64,000 nt of DNA from Myxococcus qinghaiensis (GTDB lineage Bacteria > Myxococcota > Myxococcia > Myxococcales > Myxococcaceae). A model generated the notes under the pieces. It was not told where the DNA came from. It saw only the letters and a list, made by a program, of their open reading frames with translations, and made no database searches. The DNA lies in the NCBI RefSeq assembly GCF_024198215.1, contig NZ_JAKCFA010000019.1:62001-126000 (forward strand), given 5' to 3'. Shown piece after piece: positions 54,743 through 64,000 of this stretch. The position numbers were made by a program, and so were the translations under genes. The stretch's first letter is position 1. Each line of letters starts with the position of its first letter.

Positions 54743-56038
54743 TTACTTCGAACTTTCGCCGCTCACCGGCGATGACTCGGACTCGGTGCTCACGGTGGGC
54801 AGCAGCGGCACGGCGCCAATGAAGCCCGAGTACGCCATCCGGTTGGGCGTGCACTCACCGGGGCTGCGCACCTTGTCGAGGGTGGCGTTTTCGAACAGCG
54901 CGCTGGCGACGATGGCGGGCGTGGAGTTGGGATTCAGCTCCAGCCAGAGCGCGGCCACGCCCGTCACGTGGGGCGCGGACATGGAGGTGCCGCTCAGCTC
55001 GCGCGACTCCTTGTCACTGTAGTGCCAGGCGGAGGTGATTCTGTTGCCAGGAGCGAAGACATCCACGCAGTCGCCGTAGTTGGAGAACGGCGTGCGCTTG
55101 TCGCTGGTGTCGGTGGCGGCCACGGTGATGGCCTCCTCCGTCCGTGCCGGAGAGTGCCTGCAGGCATCGCCGGACTCGTTGCCCGCGGCGAGCACGTAGG
55201 TGACACCCGAGGCGATGGAGCGGCGGACCGCTTCGTCGATGGCCGGGTCGGAGTCTCCGCCCAGGCTCATGTTCGCCACGGCCGGGGACTGGTGGTTCTT
55301 CGTCACCCAGTCGATGCCCGAGATGACCTGGGACGTGGAGCCGGAGCCATTGCACGCGAGCACCCGGACGGAGTGCACGGTGGCGTTCTTGGCCAGCCCA
55401 TACGTGCTGCCCGCCGCCGTGCCCGCCACGTGCGTGCCGTGGCCATGGCAATCATTGCCCTTCATGCTGTCGCCAATGGCGTCGAACCCGACGGAGGCCC
55501 TGCCGCCGAACTCGCGGTGGGAGAAGCGCACGCCGGTGTCGAGGATGTAGACGTGCACCCCCAGCCCGGTGGCGTTGTACATATAGAGCTTGTCGAGCGG
55601 CAGCGTGCGCTGGTCCACGCGGTCGATGCCCCAGGTGGGGCTCGGCTGGCTCTCTCGGATGGACATCACCCCGTTCTCCTGGACGTAGGCGACCTTGGGG
55701 TCCTCCGCGAGGGCGCGCGCCTGGTCTTCGCTCATCCGGCTGGCGAAGCCGCGCAGCGCGTGCTCGTACACCGCGAACGCGGTGCCGCCGTACTGCTGCG
55801 TGAGGTCCTGCGTGGCCTGGGTGACGGCGAGCGGCTGAAATCCCGGCTCGGGCGCCTTGAGCACCACCACGTACTCACCCGGTACCTTCTTGCTGACCGT
55901 GAGGAACTTCCCCGTCGGAGGCGCACGGAGCGCGGCGGCGGCCGACGGGTCCTTGCAGACCGGCCGGCTGCTCGAGCAGGCCCCCAGCATCGCCAGTCCA
56001 CTCATGGCCAGGGTCAGCGTCGTCATCCGTCGATTCAT
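54743..56038 (-). CDS. subtilisin-like serine protease (S8), lipoprotein
   Basis: The 431-residue protein has a lipoprotein signal (LAMSGLAMLGACSSS). An I9-type propeptide follows (GEYVVVLKAPEPG ... YGGTAFAVYEHALRGFASRMSEDQARALAEDPKVAYVQENGV), then a proteinase K-like S8 domain. The catalytic triad is Asp in YILDTGV, His in CHGHGTHVAGT and Ser in GTSMSAPH, with the oxyanion Asn in AAGNESG. It would act at the cell surface or be released, in predation or nutrition. The single gene is followed by two terminator stems. Confidence 0.92.
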   Translation of the reverse strand: MNRRMTTLTLAMSGLAMLGACSSSRPVCKDPSAAAALRAPPTGKFLTVSKKVPGEYVVVLKAPEPGFQPLAVTQATQDLTQQYGGTAFAVYEHALRGFASRMSEDQARALAEDPKVAYVQENGVMSIRESQPSPTWGIDRVDQRTLPLDKLYMYNATGLGVHVYILDTGVRFSHREFGGRASVGFDAIGDSMKGNDCHGHGTHVAGTAAGSTYGLAKNATVHSVRVLACNGSGSTSQVISGIDWVTKNHQSPAVANMSLGGDSDPAIDEAVRRSIASGVTYVLAAGNESGDACRHSPARTEEAITVAATDTSDKRTPFSNYGDCVDVFAPGNRITSAWHYSDKESRELSGTSMSAPHVTGVAALWLELNPNSTPAIVASALFENATLDKVRSPGECTPNRMAYSGFIGAVPLLPTVSTESESSPVSGESSK

Positions 56039-56178
56039 GTCTCATCCCCCTGCAATGGGTTACGCGGAATGATACGAATCGACTTTTAATTCGGCTTAAT
56101 CCTGATTTAGCCCTCTGGGATGAGACTGCGGTTCGTCATTGAACGTCCGGGGTGAATGCCGACATGCGGGGGCATTGC

Positions 56179-57288
56179 CTACCAGGGGCGACCGTTGGCT
56201 CCCCACCAGTACAGCGCGGTCTCCAGCGGGTGCATGTGTGGCTTTTCGAGCATGGGTCGGATGCCCATTTCTCGTGCGGCATTGAGCAGGTCCTGGTGCC
56301 AGGAGCGGTGCGCTGGAGAGAGCCGGGTGGCGGCGATGGCCAGGGCGCTCGCGCCCACGGAGTAGCCGCCGTGCAGCAATGGGCCGCTCGCGGCATCCTC
56401 GCGGCCGTTCACGCCTCGGGGCCACTCCCGACAGGCGGCGAAGGGAAGCAGCTCTCCGCCCGGGTGGTCGCAGTAGCCCTTCACCAGCGCGGTGGTGAAG
56501 GTGGCGGCGGAGGCGTGCGAGCCCATGGCGAGGAAGGCGCCTGTCCACGCCAGCGTGGTGCCGCGAGGCGTAGGCTCGACGAGCCGACCCTTGGCGTTCA
56601 CCTTGGTGGGAAAGCCCGAGGGCAGAGCGGCGAGCTCCACCAGTCGGGCCGTGAGGCGCTCTCCCATCGCGAGTGACTCGGCGTTGTCGCGCAGCCGCCC
56701 GTGCAGCAACAGGCCGGCGGCGGCGGGAGCGCTGTCACAGGGCCAGATGGACTTGCCGAAGGAAGGCAGCAGGAGTTGCTTCGAGAGGGCCTCCACGAGG
56801 CGCGCGGCCAGGGCATCGAACAGCGCGGTGGACTCCGCATCCGCCAGGCCCGCGCGCTCCATCCCCGCGAGCATCAACAGCACATAGCCCCGGTAGAGCA
56901 CGCTGTGGGGAAGGTGGTGCTTCTCCACGCGCGCGGTGCCGTCAGGAAGGAAGGGCGCGCGGCCCTTCGTCAGCGCGTTGTCGAGCAGGGCCTTCACCCG
57001 TCGGGGAGTCTCGGGTGGAGCACCGCCATCCAGTGACAACTGGACCAGGAGGAAGGACAGGTGCGCCGCGCACAGGAGCTGCGCCTCGGAGAATCGCCGG
57101 CTCGCGTCGCCCAGGAGCTGGGGCTCACAGCCGCGGCCGAGGATGCGTTGTTCCAGCGCCTGGAGCGCCTGGACCGACGGGACGTTCAGGTCGGGCGCGG
57201 ACGAGCCAGAGGGCGTCTCGGCGGCGCCAGGGCTCGCGGTCAGCAGGGCCAGCAGTGGAGGCAGGGCTCGGAGGAGGGAGCGAGGCAT
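56179..57288 (-). CDS. exported helical protein of unknown function
   Basis: The 369-residue protein has a signal peptide (SLLRALPPLLALLTASPGAAE). Repeated helices with conserved-looking HSVLYRGYVLLMLAGMERAG, SIWPCDSAPAAAGLLLHGRL and TTLAWTGAFLAMGSHASAATF suggest an alpha/alpha-toroid like those in terpene-acting or sugar-acting enzymes. No catalytic motif is certain. It lies between the protease and the PKD-like protein gene, on the same strand. Confidence 0.6.
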   Translation of the reverse strand: MPRSLLRALPPLLALLTASPGAAETPSGSSAPDLNVPSVQALQALEQRILGRGCEPQLLGDASRRFSEAQLLCAAHLSFLLVQLSLDGGAPPETPRRVKALLDNALTKGRAPFLPDGTARVEKHHLPHSVLYRGYVLLMLAGMERAGLADAESTALFDALAARLVEALSKQLLLPSFGKSIWPCDSAPAAAGLLLHGRLRDNAESLAMGERLTARLVELAALPSGFPTKVNAKGRLVEPTPRGTTLAWTGAFLAMGSHASAATFTTALVKGYCDHPGGELLPFAACREWPRGVNGREDAASGPLLHGGYSVGASALAIAATRLSPAHRSWHQDLLNAAREMGIRPMLEKPHMHPLETALYWWGANGRPW

Positions 57289-57396
57289 GGGCGGCCCGGA
57301 AGGACAGCACGCCCTCCAGGCCCCAGTCCTCGTGTCGCGCTCACCGGTCGCCCGTCCGGAGGGAGTGGTCGCTCCCGCCAGGTGGACGGCGGAGGC

Positions 57397-58749
57397 TCAC
57401 GGCGTGTCGCGCTGGACCTTGAGGTCCTTGAAGTGCCCCTCCCGCTCCAGGCGCCAGAGGTCCTCGTCCGTGACGAAGGGCTGGCCGAGCAGCTCGCGCG
57501 CCCGCTTCACCTTCGCGAGCAGCAGCGGGTCCGTCACGGCCGTGCTGTTCTCCCGGGTGGGGCGGGGTGGGGGCCGCATCACGGAGAAGGTTCCGCGCGC
57601 GGGGTGTCCGTCCACGGTGGTGCCTTCCAGCAGGTAGGTGATTTGCCTCACGTCCGCCTCGGCCCGCGTGTCCAATGTGACGGAGACGTCCACGCCCCGG
57701 CCTGCAGGGAGAGAGTCCACGCCCAGGCTCACCTCTTCGGTGTCCTCGGGCAGGGGCGGGGCATCGGCCTCCGGCGCTCGCGCTCGCAGCGCGGTGACAC
57801 GCTCCAGTTTCACCGCGCCCTTCCACCGGTGGGACAGGCGGAAGGTCTGCCGGACCACGCCCTCTGCGTCCTCCTCCGGGAAGCGCGGTGTGCCCGCCGC
57901 GAGCACGGTGACGACGCCCTTCTTGTCGAAGTTCTCGAACGTGTTGTCGAGGAGCTGGAGCGAGGAGCGGCCCGTCACCTTCTTGCCCGTGGCGTCGAAC
58001 ACGTCCACCCGCACCAGGTGCTGGACGTACATGGAGGGAGGCTGGGTGACGTCAGGGCTCAGGGTCTGCGTCACCATGGGCGTGCTCGTCGTCACCGTGT
58101 GTTTGTCGTCGAAGGTCCAGACGAACCGCACGGGGCTGAAGGGCGCCCGTGCAGCGGTGTCCTGGCGAGGCGGCTCCAGGATGCGAGCGAGGAACTCGAA
58201 GTCCTCCTCGGTGTTGGGGGCTCGCCTGGAGAAGACCTCGACGACGCGCTCGGGCTCGCAGTCCTTCACGGTGTAGCGGGGCACCTGCACGGTGGTGGCG
58301 ACGTTGTCCTTGCCGAACACCGTCACGGTGGGCAGCTCGTATGTCCCATCCGGCTCACGCCAGACGCGCAGGGGAACGCGCATGCCGATGCCCGCGCCGA
58401 CGGTGGTGTGGAGATACGCGTCATTGCCGTCGGGTGAATGGGCCCGGACGCTGATGAGGTTGTCTTCGCCGGAGCAGACCTCCCGCTTCTCCACCGTCAC
58501 GCTGTCGATGATGGGGGCGGGAGGACGCTTCGGGGCGGGGCGAACAGTCCTGTCCATCGCCGTGGGCAGGATGGGGGCAGTGCGCGCGGGCGCCGCTGGA
58601 GGGCGTGGGTCCGCCACGGCGAGCGGCGTGGCTTCGGGAGGCGCGGGGGACTCCAGGGAGAGGAACCCGCCGGCCACCAGCGCCGCGATTCCGAGACCGA
58701 GCATGAGGGTGAGGCGTCGGCGCCACCAGGGCGGTTCCGAGGGATTCAT
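57397..58749 (-). CDS. membrane-anchored protein with beta-sandwich domains
   Basis: The 450-residue protein has an N-terminal signal anchor (RRLTLMLGLGIAALVAGGFLSL). A Pro-rich linker (about 35-80) and an extracytoplasmic body of beta strands follow (for example SVTVEKREVCSGEDNLISVRAHSPDG, YELPTVTVFGKDNVATTVQVP, VRVDVFDATGKKVTG), resembling PKD/Ig-like repeats. The role is unknown. It is followed in the same direction by the 56179-57288 gene and preceded by the papain-like protein gene. Confidence 0.6.
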   Translation of the reverse strand: MNPSEPPWWRRRLTLMLGLGIAALVAGGFLSLESPAPPEATPLAVADPRPPAAPARTAPILPTAMDRTVRPAPKRPPAPIIDSVTVEKREVCSGEDNLISVRAHSPDGNDAYLHTTVGAGIGMRVPLRVWREPDGTYELPTVTVFGKDNVATTVQVPRYTVKDCEPERVVEVFSRRAPNTEEDFEFLARILEPPRQDTAARAPFSPVRFVWTFDDKHTVTTSTPMVTQTLSPDVTQPPSMYVQHLVRVDVFDATGKKVTGRSSLQLLDNTFENFDKKGVVTVLAAGTPRFPEEDAEGVVRQTFRLSHRWKGAVKLERVTALRARAPEADAPPLPEDTEEVSLGVDSLPAGRGVDVSVTLDTRAEADVRQITYLLEGTTVDGHPARGTFSVMRPPPRPTRENSTAVTDPLLLAKVKRARELLGQPFVTDEDLWRLEREGHFKDLKVQRDTP

Positions 58750-58784
58750 CCGAGGGCTCCTGTCGATTCAGCGGAAAGGGGGGC

Positions 58785-59813
58785 TCACTGCCAGCAGCCG
58801 TAGACGTTGCCGCCGGAGTTCCACTGGAGCTGGTGCGAGTAGTCGCTGGCCCACAGCGTGGTGTTGGAGGGGTGTACGCTCCAGCCACCGATGCGGTCCG
58901 GGCTGATGGAGGTCGCGGTGGTGGCGGGGTTGTCGCGCACGCCCTTCCAGATGCCGCTGGTGCTCACGTCACAGCGATTGGCGGACATGCAGTTGGCCAC
59001 CTGGTTGCCGGCGTTGGTGCACACGTTCGAGAAGGGACAGATGACGGTCAGCGCGGCTTTCTCGAACCATCCGAGCGACGACTTGCACTGGCCATGCACG
59101 CCCCAGTGGATGGTGTTGGCCGCGTTGGCGACGACTTCGTGCGGATAGGTGTGCGTGGTGACAACGCCCCTGCCCGCGTAGTTGTGGGCATAGGCGAGAA
59201 AGCTGGAGCACATCATGCCGTTGTTGGCCGCGTTGCCGGGAATCTGGTGCGTCGACTCCACGTCCCTGTACTGGAACAACGAATACGGCACGCGCGCCCC
59301 GTTCCACAGAGGTCGGTCGATGAGCTGGCTGCCGTCGGAGCGGGACACATCGCTGACATAGGGGTGGTTGAACCAGAGGCTGTCCGCGATGCGCGCCGCG
59401 CCCACCGCGTCTCCCAATTGCCACGCGGTCCAGTCCGGCCCGTGGCCATTCGCGTCGTAGAGATAATGATAGATGCCGCCCTGATTGATCTGCTCCAGCC
59501 CCGGGTAGCCGTTCTGGAGTTGGCCGGCCTTGAGCGGTGTTCCGCAGACGGTGGGCAACGAGTGCTGGTCCGGGTCCTTCATGGTGGCGTGGGTGACGCC
59601 TCCCGTCGCGCCATGCGAGAGCATGGAGTGCGTGCGGAACTCGCCAATGGCGTCAATCACATTGCGGATGGGGCCGTCATCACTCCGACTGAACACCACC
59701 GCGCCGTTGGGGGCGTTCCAGCCCGCGGCGGTGTAGCCGCACTCGGACGCGGCGGCGGGGAGGGTGGTTCCCAGCGCGGATAGGGCCAGACAGCCTGCGA
59801 GGACTCGACGCAT
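58785..59813 (-). CDS. secreted papain-like (YiiX/NlpC-P60-type) protein
   Basis: ATG 59813 has GGGAG upstream; the 342-residue protein has a signal peptide (MRRVLAGCLALSALGTTLPAAA). NGAVVFSRSDDGPIRNVIDAIGEFRTHSMLSHG carries a candidate His, and GNAANNGMMCSSFLAYAH a candidate Cys. The His-before-Cys order suggests a permuted papain fold such as YiiX. Several further cysteines near the C-terminus (CPFSNVCTNAGNQVANCMSANRC) may form disulfides. A lipid- or peptide-cleaving enzyme outside the cell is plausible. Confidence 0.6.
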   Translation of the reverse strand: MRRVLAGCLALSALGTTLPAAASECGYTAAGWNAPNGAVVFSRSDDGPIRNVIDAIGEFRTHSMLSHGATGGVTHATMKDPDQHSLPTVCGTPLKAGQLQNGYPGLEQINQGGIYHYLYDANGHGPDWTAWQLGDAVGAARIADSLWFNHPYVSDVSRSDGSQLIDRPLWNGARVPYSLFQYRDVESTHQIPGNAANNGMMCSSFLAYAHNYAGRGVVTTHTYPHEVVANAANTIHWGVHGQCKSSLGWFEKAALTVICPFSNVCTNAGNQVANCMSANRCDVSTSGIWKGVRDNPATTATSISPDRIGGWSVHPSNTTLWASDYSHQLQWNSGGNVYGCWQ

Positions 59814-60109
59814 CAGATACTCCCGGACATGCGACGCTCCCGTGGGCCGGCCCCTCTGGTGTCCCAGGCGTGGCTCGGGGGAGGTCCGTGGGAGCGGCTT
59901 CACCGATGCCTGGGAGCGAGCACGGTAGGCACGGTGCCTCGGCATTCCAGGCCGGACCCGGAGGGCAGTATTGGAGAGGACCCGTGGTCGGCCCGCCGGG
60001 GCGGTGTAGACGTTGGATGGTCCACGGAGGCCCGCTCGCGAGTGTCGTGATGGGTTGCCGAGTCCGTGCGGGTTCACAGACTGGAGACGCACGAGGAGGT
60101 GGACCCCGC

Positions 60110-60811
60110 ATGGAGCTTCAGCCGGAGATGCATCGTTGGAATGTCTCGCCGACGGAGGCGGTGGCGCTGCAGCGTCAGCTCAAGGACCGGGTGGTGCTCC
60201 AGCCTCCGCCGGGCCTGCGGGTGGAGCGCATCGCGGGCGCGGATGTGTCCACGGAGAAGGGGAAGGACACGGGCTTCGGAGGCATCGTGGTGCTGGATGC
60301 GGCCACGCTCGCACCGGTGGCTCAGTCGGGTTCGGCGGTGACTCTCGGGTTTCCGTACGTGCCGGGCCTGTTGTCCTTCCGGGAGCTGCCCGTGGTGGCG
60401 GTCGCCTGGGAGCGGCTCACGGTGCGGCCCGACGTGCTCATCTTCGACGGGCATGGCATCGCGCATCCGCGCAGGTTGGGCATCGCCAGCCATGGCGGTT
60501 TGCTGTTCGGTATCCCCTCCATCGGCTGTGGCAAGTCCCTGTTGGTGGGGACACACGGCAAGCTGGGCGAGGAGCGGGGCGCGACGTCACCCATCACCCA
60601 CAGGGGAGAGGTGGTGGGGATGGCGGTCCGCACGCGCAAGGCGGTGCAGCCCGTGTATGTGTCACCAGGCCACCTCATGGACCTGCCCACGGCGGTGGAG
60701 TTGGTCCTGCGGGCGAGTCCGAAGTACCGAGAGCCGGAGACCACGCGACAGGCGCACCGACTGGTGAACGCGCTCAGGCGCGCGGACGGCGAGGCGGCCG
60801 AGCTGGAGTGA
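60110..60811 (+). CDS. nfi: endonuclease V
   Basis: The 233-residue protein starts MELQPEMHRWNVSPTEAVALQ after GAGGAGG. The motifs of deoxyinosine 3' endonuclease are clear: IAGADVSTEKG (catalytic Asp), FPYVPGLLSFRELPVVAVAWE (with Glu), DVLIFDGHGIAHPRRLGIASHGGL (second Asp) and KSLLVGTHGKLGEERG. It repairs deaminated adenine by nicking near inosine. The length fits the family. It is a stand-alone chromosome gene. Confidence 0.93.
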   Translation: MELQPEMHRWNVSPTEAVALQRQLKDRVVLQPPPGLRVERIAGADVSTEKGKDTGFGGIVVLDAATLAPVAQSGSAVTLGFPYVPGLLSFRELPVVAVAWERLTVRPDVLIFDGHGIAHPRRLGIASHGGLLFGIPSIGCGKSLLVGTHGKLGEERGATSPITHRGEVVGMAVRTRKAVQPVYVSPGHLMDLPTAVELVLRASPKYREPETTRQAHRLVNALRRADGEAAELE

Positions 60812-61003
60812 GGCCCCCCGTGGATTTGACCGCGGGCCCGTCCCCCTCTATGTCCGAAGTCCTCATGACGGGGTCGTGGTCCGGGCGCCAGACTGCTCGG
60901 GCGGACGTCGCCCCGGCCGCCTTCGCGGGAAGCAGTGCCAGGGCGTTGGCACCGTACTCCGGGGGTGGTGAAGCGAGGGCGGGGGTCGCCATTGGGAGTG
61001 CCG

Positions 61004-63346
61004 ATGCGGAGGCTGTCAGCACGGTGGAGTGAGTTGGAGTCCCATTACTCCGTGGTCGTCATCGGGTCGGGCTATGGCGGCGCCATCACCGCCAGCCGGC
61101 TCGCGCGAGCAGGGCGTCAGGTATGCGTCCTGGAGCGGGGCCGGGAGCTGCAACCGGGCGACTACCCACGCACGGAGGCGGACTTCGCCAAGGAGTTCCA
61201 GATACACCTGGAGGCCGAGAGCGGCGTGGACCTGGGACGCTCCACGGCCCTCTTCGAATTGCACCGCGGTGGAGACGTGGCCGTCGTGACGGGCTGTGGC
61301 CTGGGCGGCACGTCGCTCATCAACGCGGGCGTCACGCTGCGGCCGGACCCGCGCGTGTTCCAGGACGCACGCTGGCCGGAGGCGCTCCGCGAGGATGTGC
61401 CCGGCCGCCTCGAGGATGGGTTCACCTGGGCCGAGCGCATGTTGCGTCCCACGCCCTATCCGGAGTCCTCGCCGCCCCTGGCTTCACTTGAAGCGATGGA
61501 GCGCGCCGCACGCCACCTGGGTGGCACCTTCCGGCGTCCGCCCCTGGCCGTCTCCTTCGCGGGTGGCGTGAATGAAGCGGGCGTGCGTCAGGGCGCCTGC
61601 TCGCTATGCGGTGACTGCCTCACCGGGTGCAATCAGGGCGCGAAGAACTCCGTGCTGATGAACTACCTGCCGGATGCGCACCGCCACGGCGCGAAGCTCT
61701 TCACCGAGGTGGGCGTGCGCTACCTGGCGCGCGATGGCGCACGCTGGCGCATCTACTACCGGCCGATGAACAGCGGCCGTGAGCGCTTCGAGGCGCCGGA
61801 CCTCTGGGTGACGGCGGACATGGTCGTCCTCGCGGCGGGCACCATGGGCACGGCGGAAATCCTGCTGCGCTCCCAGGCCCTGGGGCTGCCGCTGTCGCGG
61901 ATGCTGGGCCAGCGCTTCAGCGCCAACGGCGATGTGATGGCGTTCGGCTACAACACGGATGTCCCCATCAACGGCGTGGGCCATGGCACCCACCCGGTGG
62001 AGGGCCGCGAGCCCGTGGGCCCCACCATCAGCGGCATCATCGACGAGCGCGGGACGTCCCGGCAGGAGGACGGCATGGTCATCGAGAACGGCGCCATGCC
62101 GGGCGCGTTCGGAAGGCCGATGCTGGGTCTGCTCGCGGCCGCGGCGGCGGTGGCCGGGGACGACACGGACGAGGGGTTGAGGGACAAGCTGGAGGAACTG
62201 GCGCGAGTGGCGGAAAGCGCGGTGCGCGGGCCGTACCACGGGGCCATGCGCAACACGCAGACCTTCCTCGTCATGTCCCACGACGCAGGCACCGGTGAGC
62301 TGCGGCTGGAGGGCGACAGGGTGCGGGTGAGCTGGCCTGACGTGGGCACGCAGCCGGAGCTGGAGCGGGTGGACCGGCGACTGCGCGAGGCCACCGCGGC
62401 CCTGGGGGGGACTTTCGTTCGCAACCCGCTGTGGAATCGGCTCACCGGCCATGAGGTCCTCTGCACGCATCCGCTCGGTGGCTGCGTCATGGCCGAGGAC
62501 GCCAGCGCGGGGGTCGTGGACCACGAGGGACGTGTCTTCTCCCGCGAGGCAGGCACCGAGGTGCACGACGGGCTCTATGTCAGCGACGGCTCGGTGATTC
62601 CGAGACCGCTGGGGACCAATCCCCTGTTCACCCTCTCCGCCGTGGCCGAGCGCTGTGTCGCGCTGATGGCGAAGCGGCACGGGTGGAACATCGACTACAC
62701 GCCCGCGACGGAGGAACTGGAGGCGGGAGCTGGGGCGCCGGTGGGCGTGCGCTTCACCGAGACGATGTACGGCTCCATCTCGGGCGCGGTGGATGAGAAC
62801 GCGCTCGTCGCGGGAGACCCGAAGCGCATCGATGCGACCCACCTGCGCTTCGTCCTCACGGTGGAGACGGATGACCTGGAGCGCACGCTGGAGGACCCGC
62901 TGCATCCCCTGGGCCTCTCTGGCGTGGTGGAGGCCTTGTCGTTGTCCCCTCGGCCCCTCACGGTGGAGCGAGGTGAACTCCACCTGATGACCCGCGAAGC
63001 GGCGCGACCGGGCGGGCGGCGGATGCACTACCAGCTTCCCCTGGTGGCGGAGTCGGGCGAGCGCTTCTTCCTCGACGGCTACAAGGACGTCCACGACGAC
63101 GCGGGCTTCGACCTCTGGGTGGACACCACGCGGCTGCTCGTGTCCGTGCATCGAGGGAGTGACGCCTCGGGGCCCTGCATCGCGCGAGGGCTGCTGCGGT
63201 TGAACGCGAAGGACTTCGCCGTGCAGCTCTCCACGCTGCGCGTGCCGAGCGCTCGGGATACGCAGCGACGGTTGTCGGCGCTGCTGCGCTTCGGGCGGTT
63301 CTTCTTTGGCGCGCTGTACGACACCTACGTGCGAAAAGCCGCGTAG
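61004..63346 (+). CDS. GMC-type oxidoreductase (cholesterol oxidase-like)
   Basis: The 780-residue protein has an FAD-binding start YSVVVIGSGYGGAITASRLARAG (residues about 15-37), then VTGCGLGGTSLINAGV. A Cys cluster CSLCGDCLTGCNQGAKNSVL resembles that of large cholesterol-oxidase-like GMC proteins. The conserved C-terminal end is GLYVSDGSVIPRPLGTNPLFTLSAVAERC. An extra C-terminal domain of about 200 residues (VRFTETMYGSISGAVDEN...) follows. The substrate is probably a sterol or other alcohol; ATG 61004 is the first in-frame ATG before the FAD motif. Confidence 0.88.
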   Translation: MRRLSARWSELESHYSVVVIGSGYGGAITASRLARAGRQVCVLERGRELQPGDYPRTEADFAKEFQIHLEAESGVDLGRSTALFELHRGGDVAVVTGCGLGGTSLINAGVTLRPDPRVFQDARWPEALREDVPGRLEDGFTWAERMLRPTPYPESSPPLASLEAMERAARHLGGTFRRPPLAVSFAGGVNEAGVRQGACSLCGDCLTGCNQGAKNSVLMNYLPDAHRHGAKLFTEVGVRYLARDGARWRIYYRPMNSGRERFEAPDLWVTADMVVLAAGTMGTAEILLRSQALGLPLSRMLGQRFSANGDVMAFGYNTDVPINGVGHGTHPVEGREPVGPTISGIIDERGTSRQEDGMVIENGAMPGAFGRPMLGLLAAAAAVAGDDTDEGLRDKLEELARVAESAVRGPYHGAMRNTQTFLVMSHDAGTGELRLEGDRVRVSWPDVGTQPELERVDRRLREATAALGGTFVRNPLWNRLTGHEVLCTHPLGGCVMAEDASAGVVDHEGRVFSREAGTEVHDGLYVSDGSVIPRPLGTNPLFTLSAVAERCVALMAKRHGWNIDYTPATEELEAGAGAPVGVRFTETMYGSISGAVDENALVAGDPKRIDATHLRFVLTVETDDLERTLEDPLHPLGLSGVVEALSLSPRPLTVERGELHLMTREAARPGGRRMHYQLPLVAESGERFFLDGYKDVHDDAGFDLWVDTTRLLVSVHRGSDASGPCIARGLLRLNAKDFAVQLSTLRVPSARDTQRRLSALLRFGRFFFGALYDTYVRKAA

Positions 63347-63450
63347 CGGGCGGGGAGGCGGCGGCCCGTCCTCCGTGCAGGTCGAGTGGTGCTCCTCCCG
63401 GGCGCCGTGGGCAACCTGATGCCCACGAAGGCACATCGGGAGGACAGGTC

Positions 63451-63948
63451 ATGGCGGACAAGCGGGAGCAAGAGGGCCGGCGGGCTTCACCAGAAGGCGC
63501 GCGCGGCGAGCTGCCCATCGAGGCCCGGCGTGCCCGGCGAAGCGCCGCGCACGCGAGCCAGACCTACCGGGCCTTCATCAAGCACCTGTGCGAGCGCGGT
63601 GGCATGTCGCCCGCAGTGGCGGAGCAGGCCGCCGTGTCGGTGCTCTGCGCGGTGGAGCAGCGCATCAACAGCGAAGAGACAGAGGACCTGGAGGCGCAGC
63701 TCCCCACCAAACTGACGGAGCTGCTGCACCGGTGCGAGCGCCACGAGGACGAGCTGCCGGGCGGCTTCGGACGTGAGGAACTGCTCAAGCGTGTGGGAGA
63801 GGACCTGGCGCTCAACCCGGACGCTGTGGCGCCCGTGGTTCGCGCGGTCCTCAACGCCGTGAGAGATCAAATCAGCGAAGGCGAAGCCGAGGACGTCATG
63901 GACCAGCTCCCCGAGGACCTCAAGGAGCTGTGGCGTCACCCGAGCTGA
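63451..63948 (+). CDS. DUF2267 family protein
   Basis: The 165-residue protein matches DUF2267 by two repeats: AEQAAVSVLCAVEQRINSEETEDLEAQLPTKLTELL and VRAVLNAVRDQISEGEAEDVMDQLPEDLKELW. This is a helical domain of unknown function found in stress-related proteins. GGAGGACAGGTC precedes the ATG. The N-terminus is basic and disordered. Confidence 0.88.
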   Translation: MADKREQEGRRASPEGARGELPIEARRARRSAAHASQTYRAFIKHLCERGGMSPAVAEQAAVSVLCAVEQRINSEETEDLEAQLPTKLTELLHRCERHEDELPGGFGREELLKRVGEDLALNPDAVAPVVRAVLNAVRDQISEGEAEDVMDQLPEDLKELWRHPS

Positions 63949-64000
63949 GCGGAGCCCTACGCGCGAGCCATGGGCGAGTGAGTCATTCCCGAGACTTCGC

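Noticed and set aside
54968..56089. Plus-strand open frame opposite the subtilase
   Set aside because: The minus strand encodes a complete catalytic triad and propeptide; the plus frame has no recognisable content.
61604..63436. Long minus-strand open frame (610 codons)
   Set aside because: It is antisense to the clearly recognisable GMC oxidoreductase and has no domain of its own.

Overview
The window is GC-rich DNA from a myxobacterium, most likely a member of the Myxococcaceae. This rests on a DUSAM-domain protein, a DUF2381 protein next to a Ser/Thr kinase, several Hanks-type kinases, frequent GTG starts and strong third-position GC. It holds most of a large prophage-like element, a block of accessory genes (toxin/immunity, regulators, a probable defence operon), a tRNA cluster and ordinary chromosome.

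1-12.5 kb, read leftwards: phage packaging and head genes. These are the large terminase (frameshifted), portal, Mu F-like minor head protein and an adenine methyltransferase fused to an XkdF-type prohead protease. The order is interrupted by cargo genes: a PLD-like nuclease, a membrane coiled-coil protein and a Ser/Thr kinase. 12.5-20.6 kb: a KilAC-like DNA-binding protein, a short tyrosine recombinase, a Cys-repeat lipoprotein, and a tight leftward operon (RecB-like nuclease, DnaQ-like exonuclease, Hjc-like resolvase, sigma-like factor, double-HTH small-terminase candidate). 20.7-22.2 kb: a non-coding region dense in GGTGGCAG repeats, a likely replication origin. 22.2-32.9 kb, read rightwards: a second sigma-like factor, an SSB-like protein, an SF2 helicase, a fused primase-helicase, and the DUF2924/serine recombinase/HTH module. 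This layout, ending in a lipoprotein toxin locus, resembles the Mx-alpha type of myxobacterial prophage; that assignment is inference.

33-46 kb: accessory genes, including a TPR protein, DUSAM protein, two kinases, DUF2381 protein and two XRE repressors with palindromic operator candidates. A beta-barrel-like protein, a polymorphic lipoprotein toxin with a C-terminal WHH-type nuclease and its SUKH immunity protein follow (a SitA-like arrangement). 46.9-50.3 kb: a three-gene operon of SPPY methyltransferase, DUF262 protein and HEPN protein with an Rx4H motif, a probable defence system. 51-52.6 kb: a PIN-like gene, an IstB transposase remnant and non-coding DNA.

52.6-53.4 kb: seven leftward tRNA genes (Asn, Gln, Gly, Lys, His, Ile, Tyr). 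53.4-64 kb: chromosome, with a compact ThiF/E1-like operon that contains an unannotated 52-residue peptide gene, a secreted subtilase, several exported proteins, endonuclease V, a GMC oxidoreductase and a DUF2267 protein.

The most unusual pattern is that cargo genes in the prophage are repeatedly bracketed by partial copies of the 3' ends of the neighbouring phage genes (1.6/2.9 kb, 7.6-11.2 kb, 14.8/16.0 kb and 33.3/35.0 kb). This suggests cargo is gained, and even stacked, by recombination at phage gene 3' ends.
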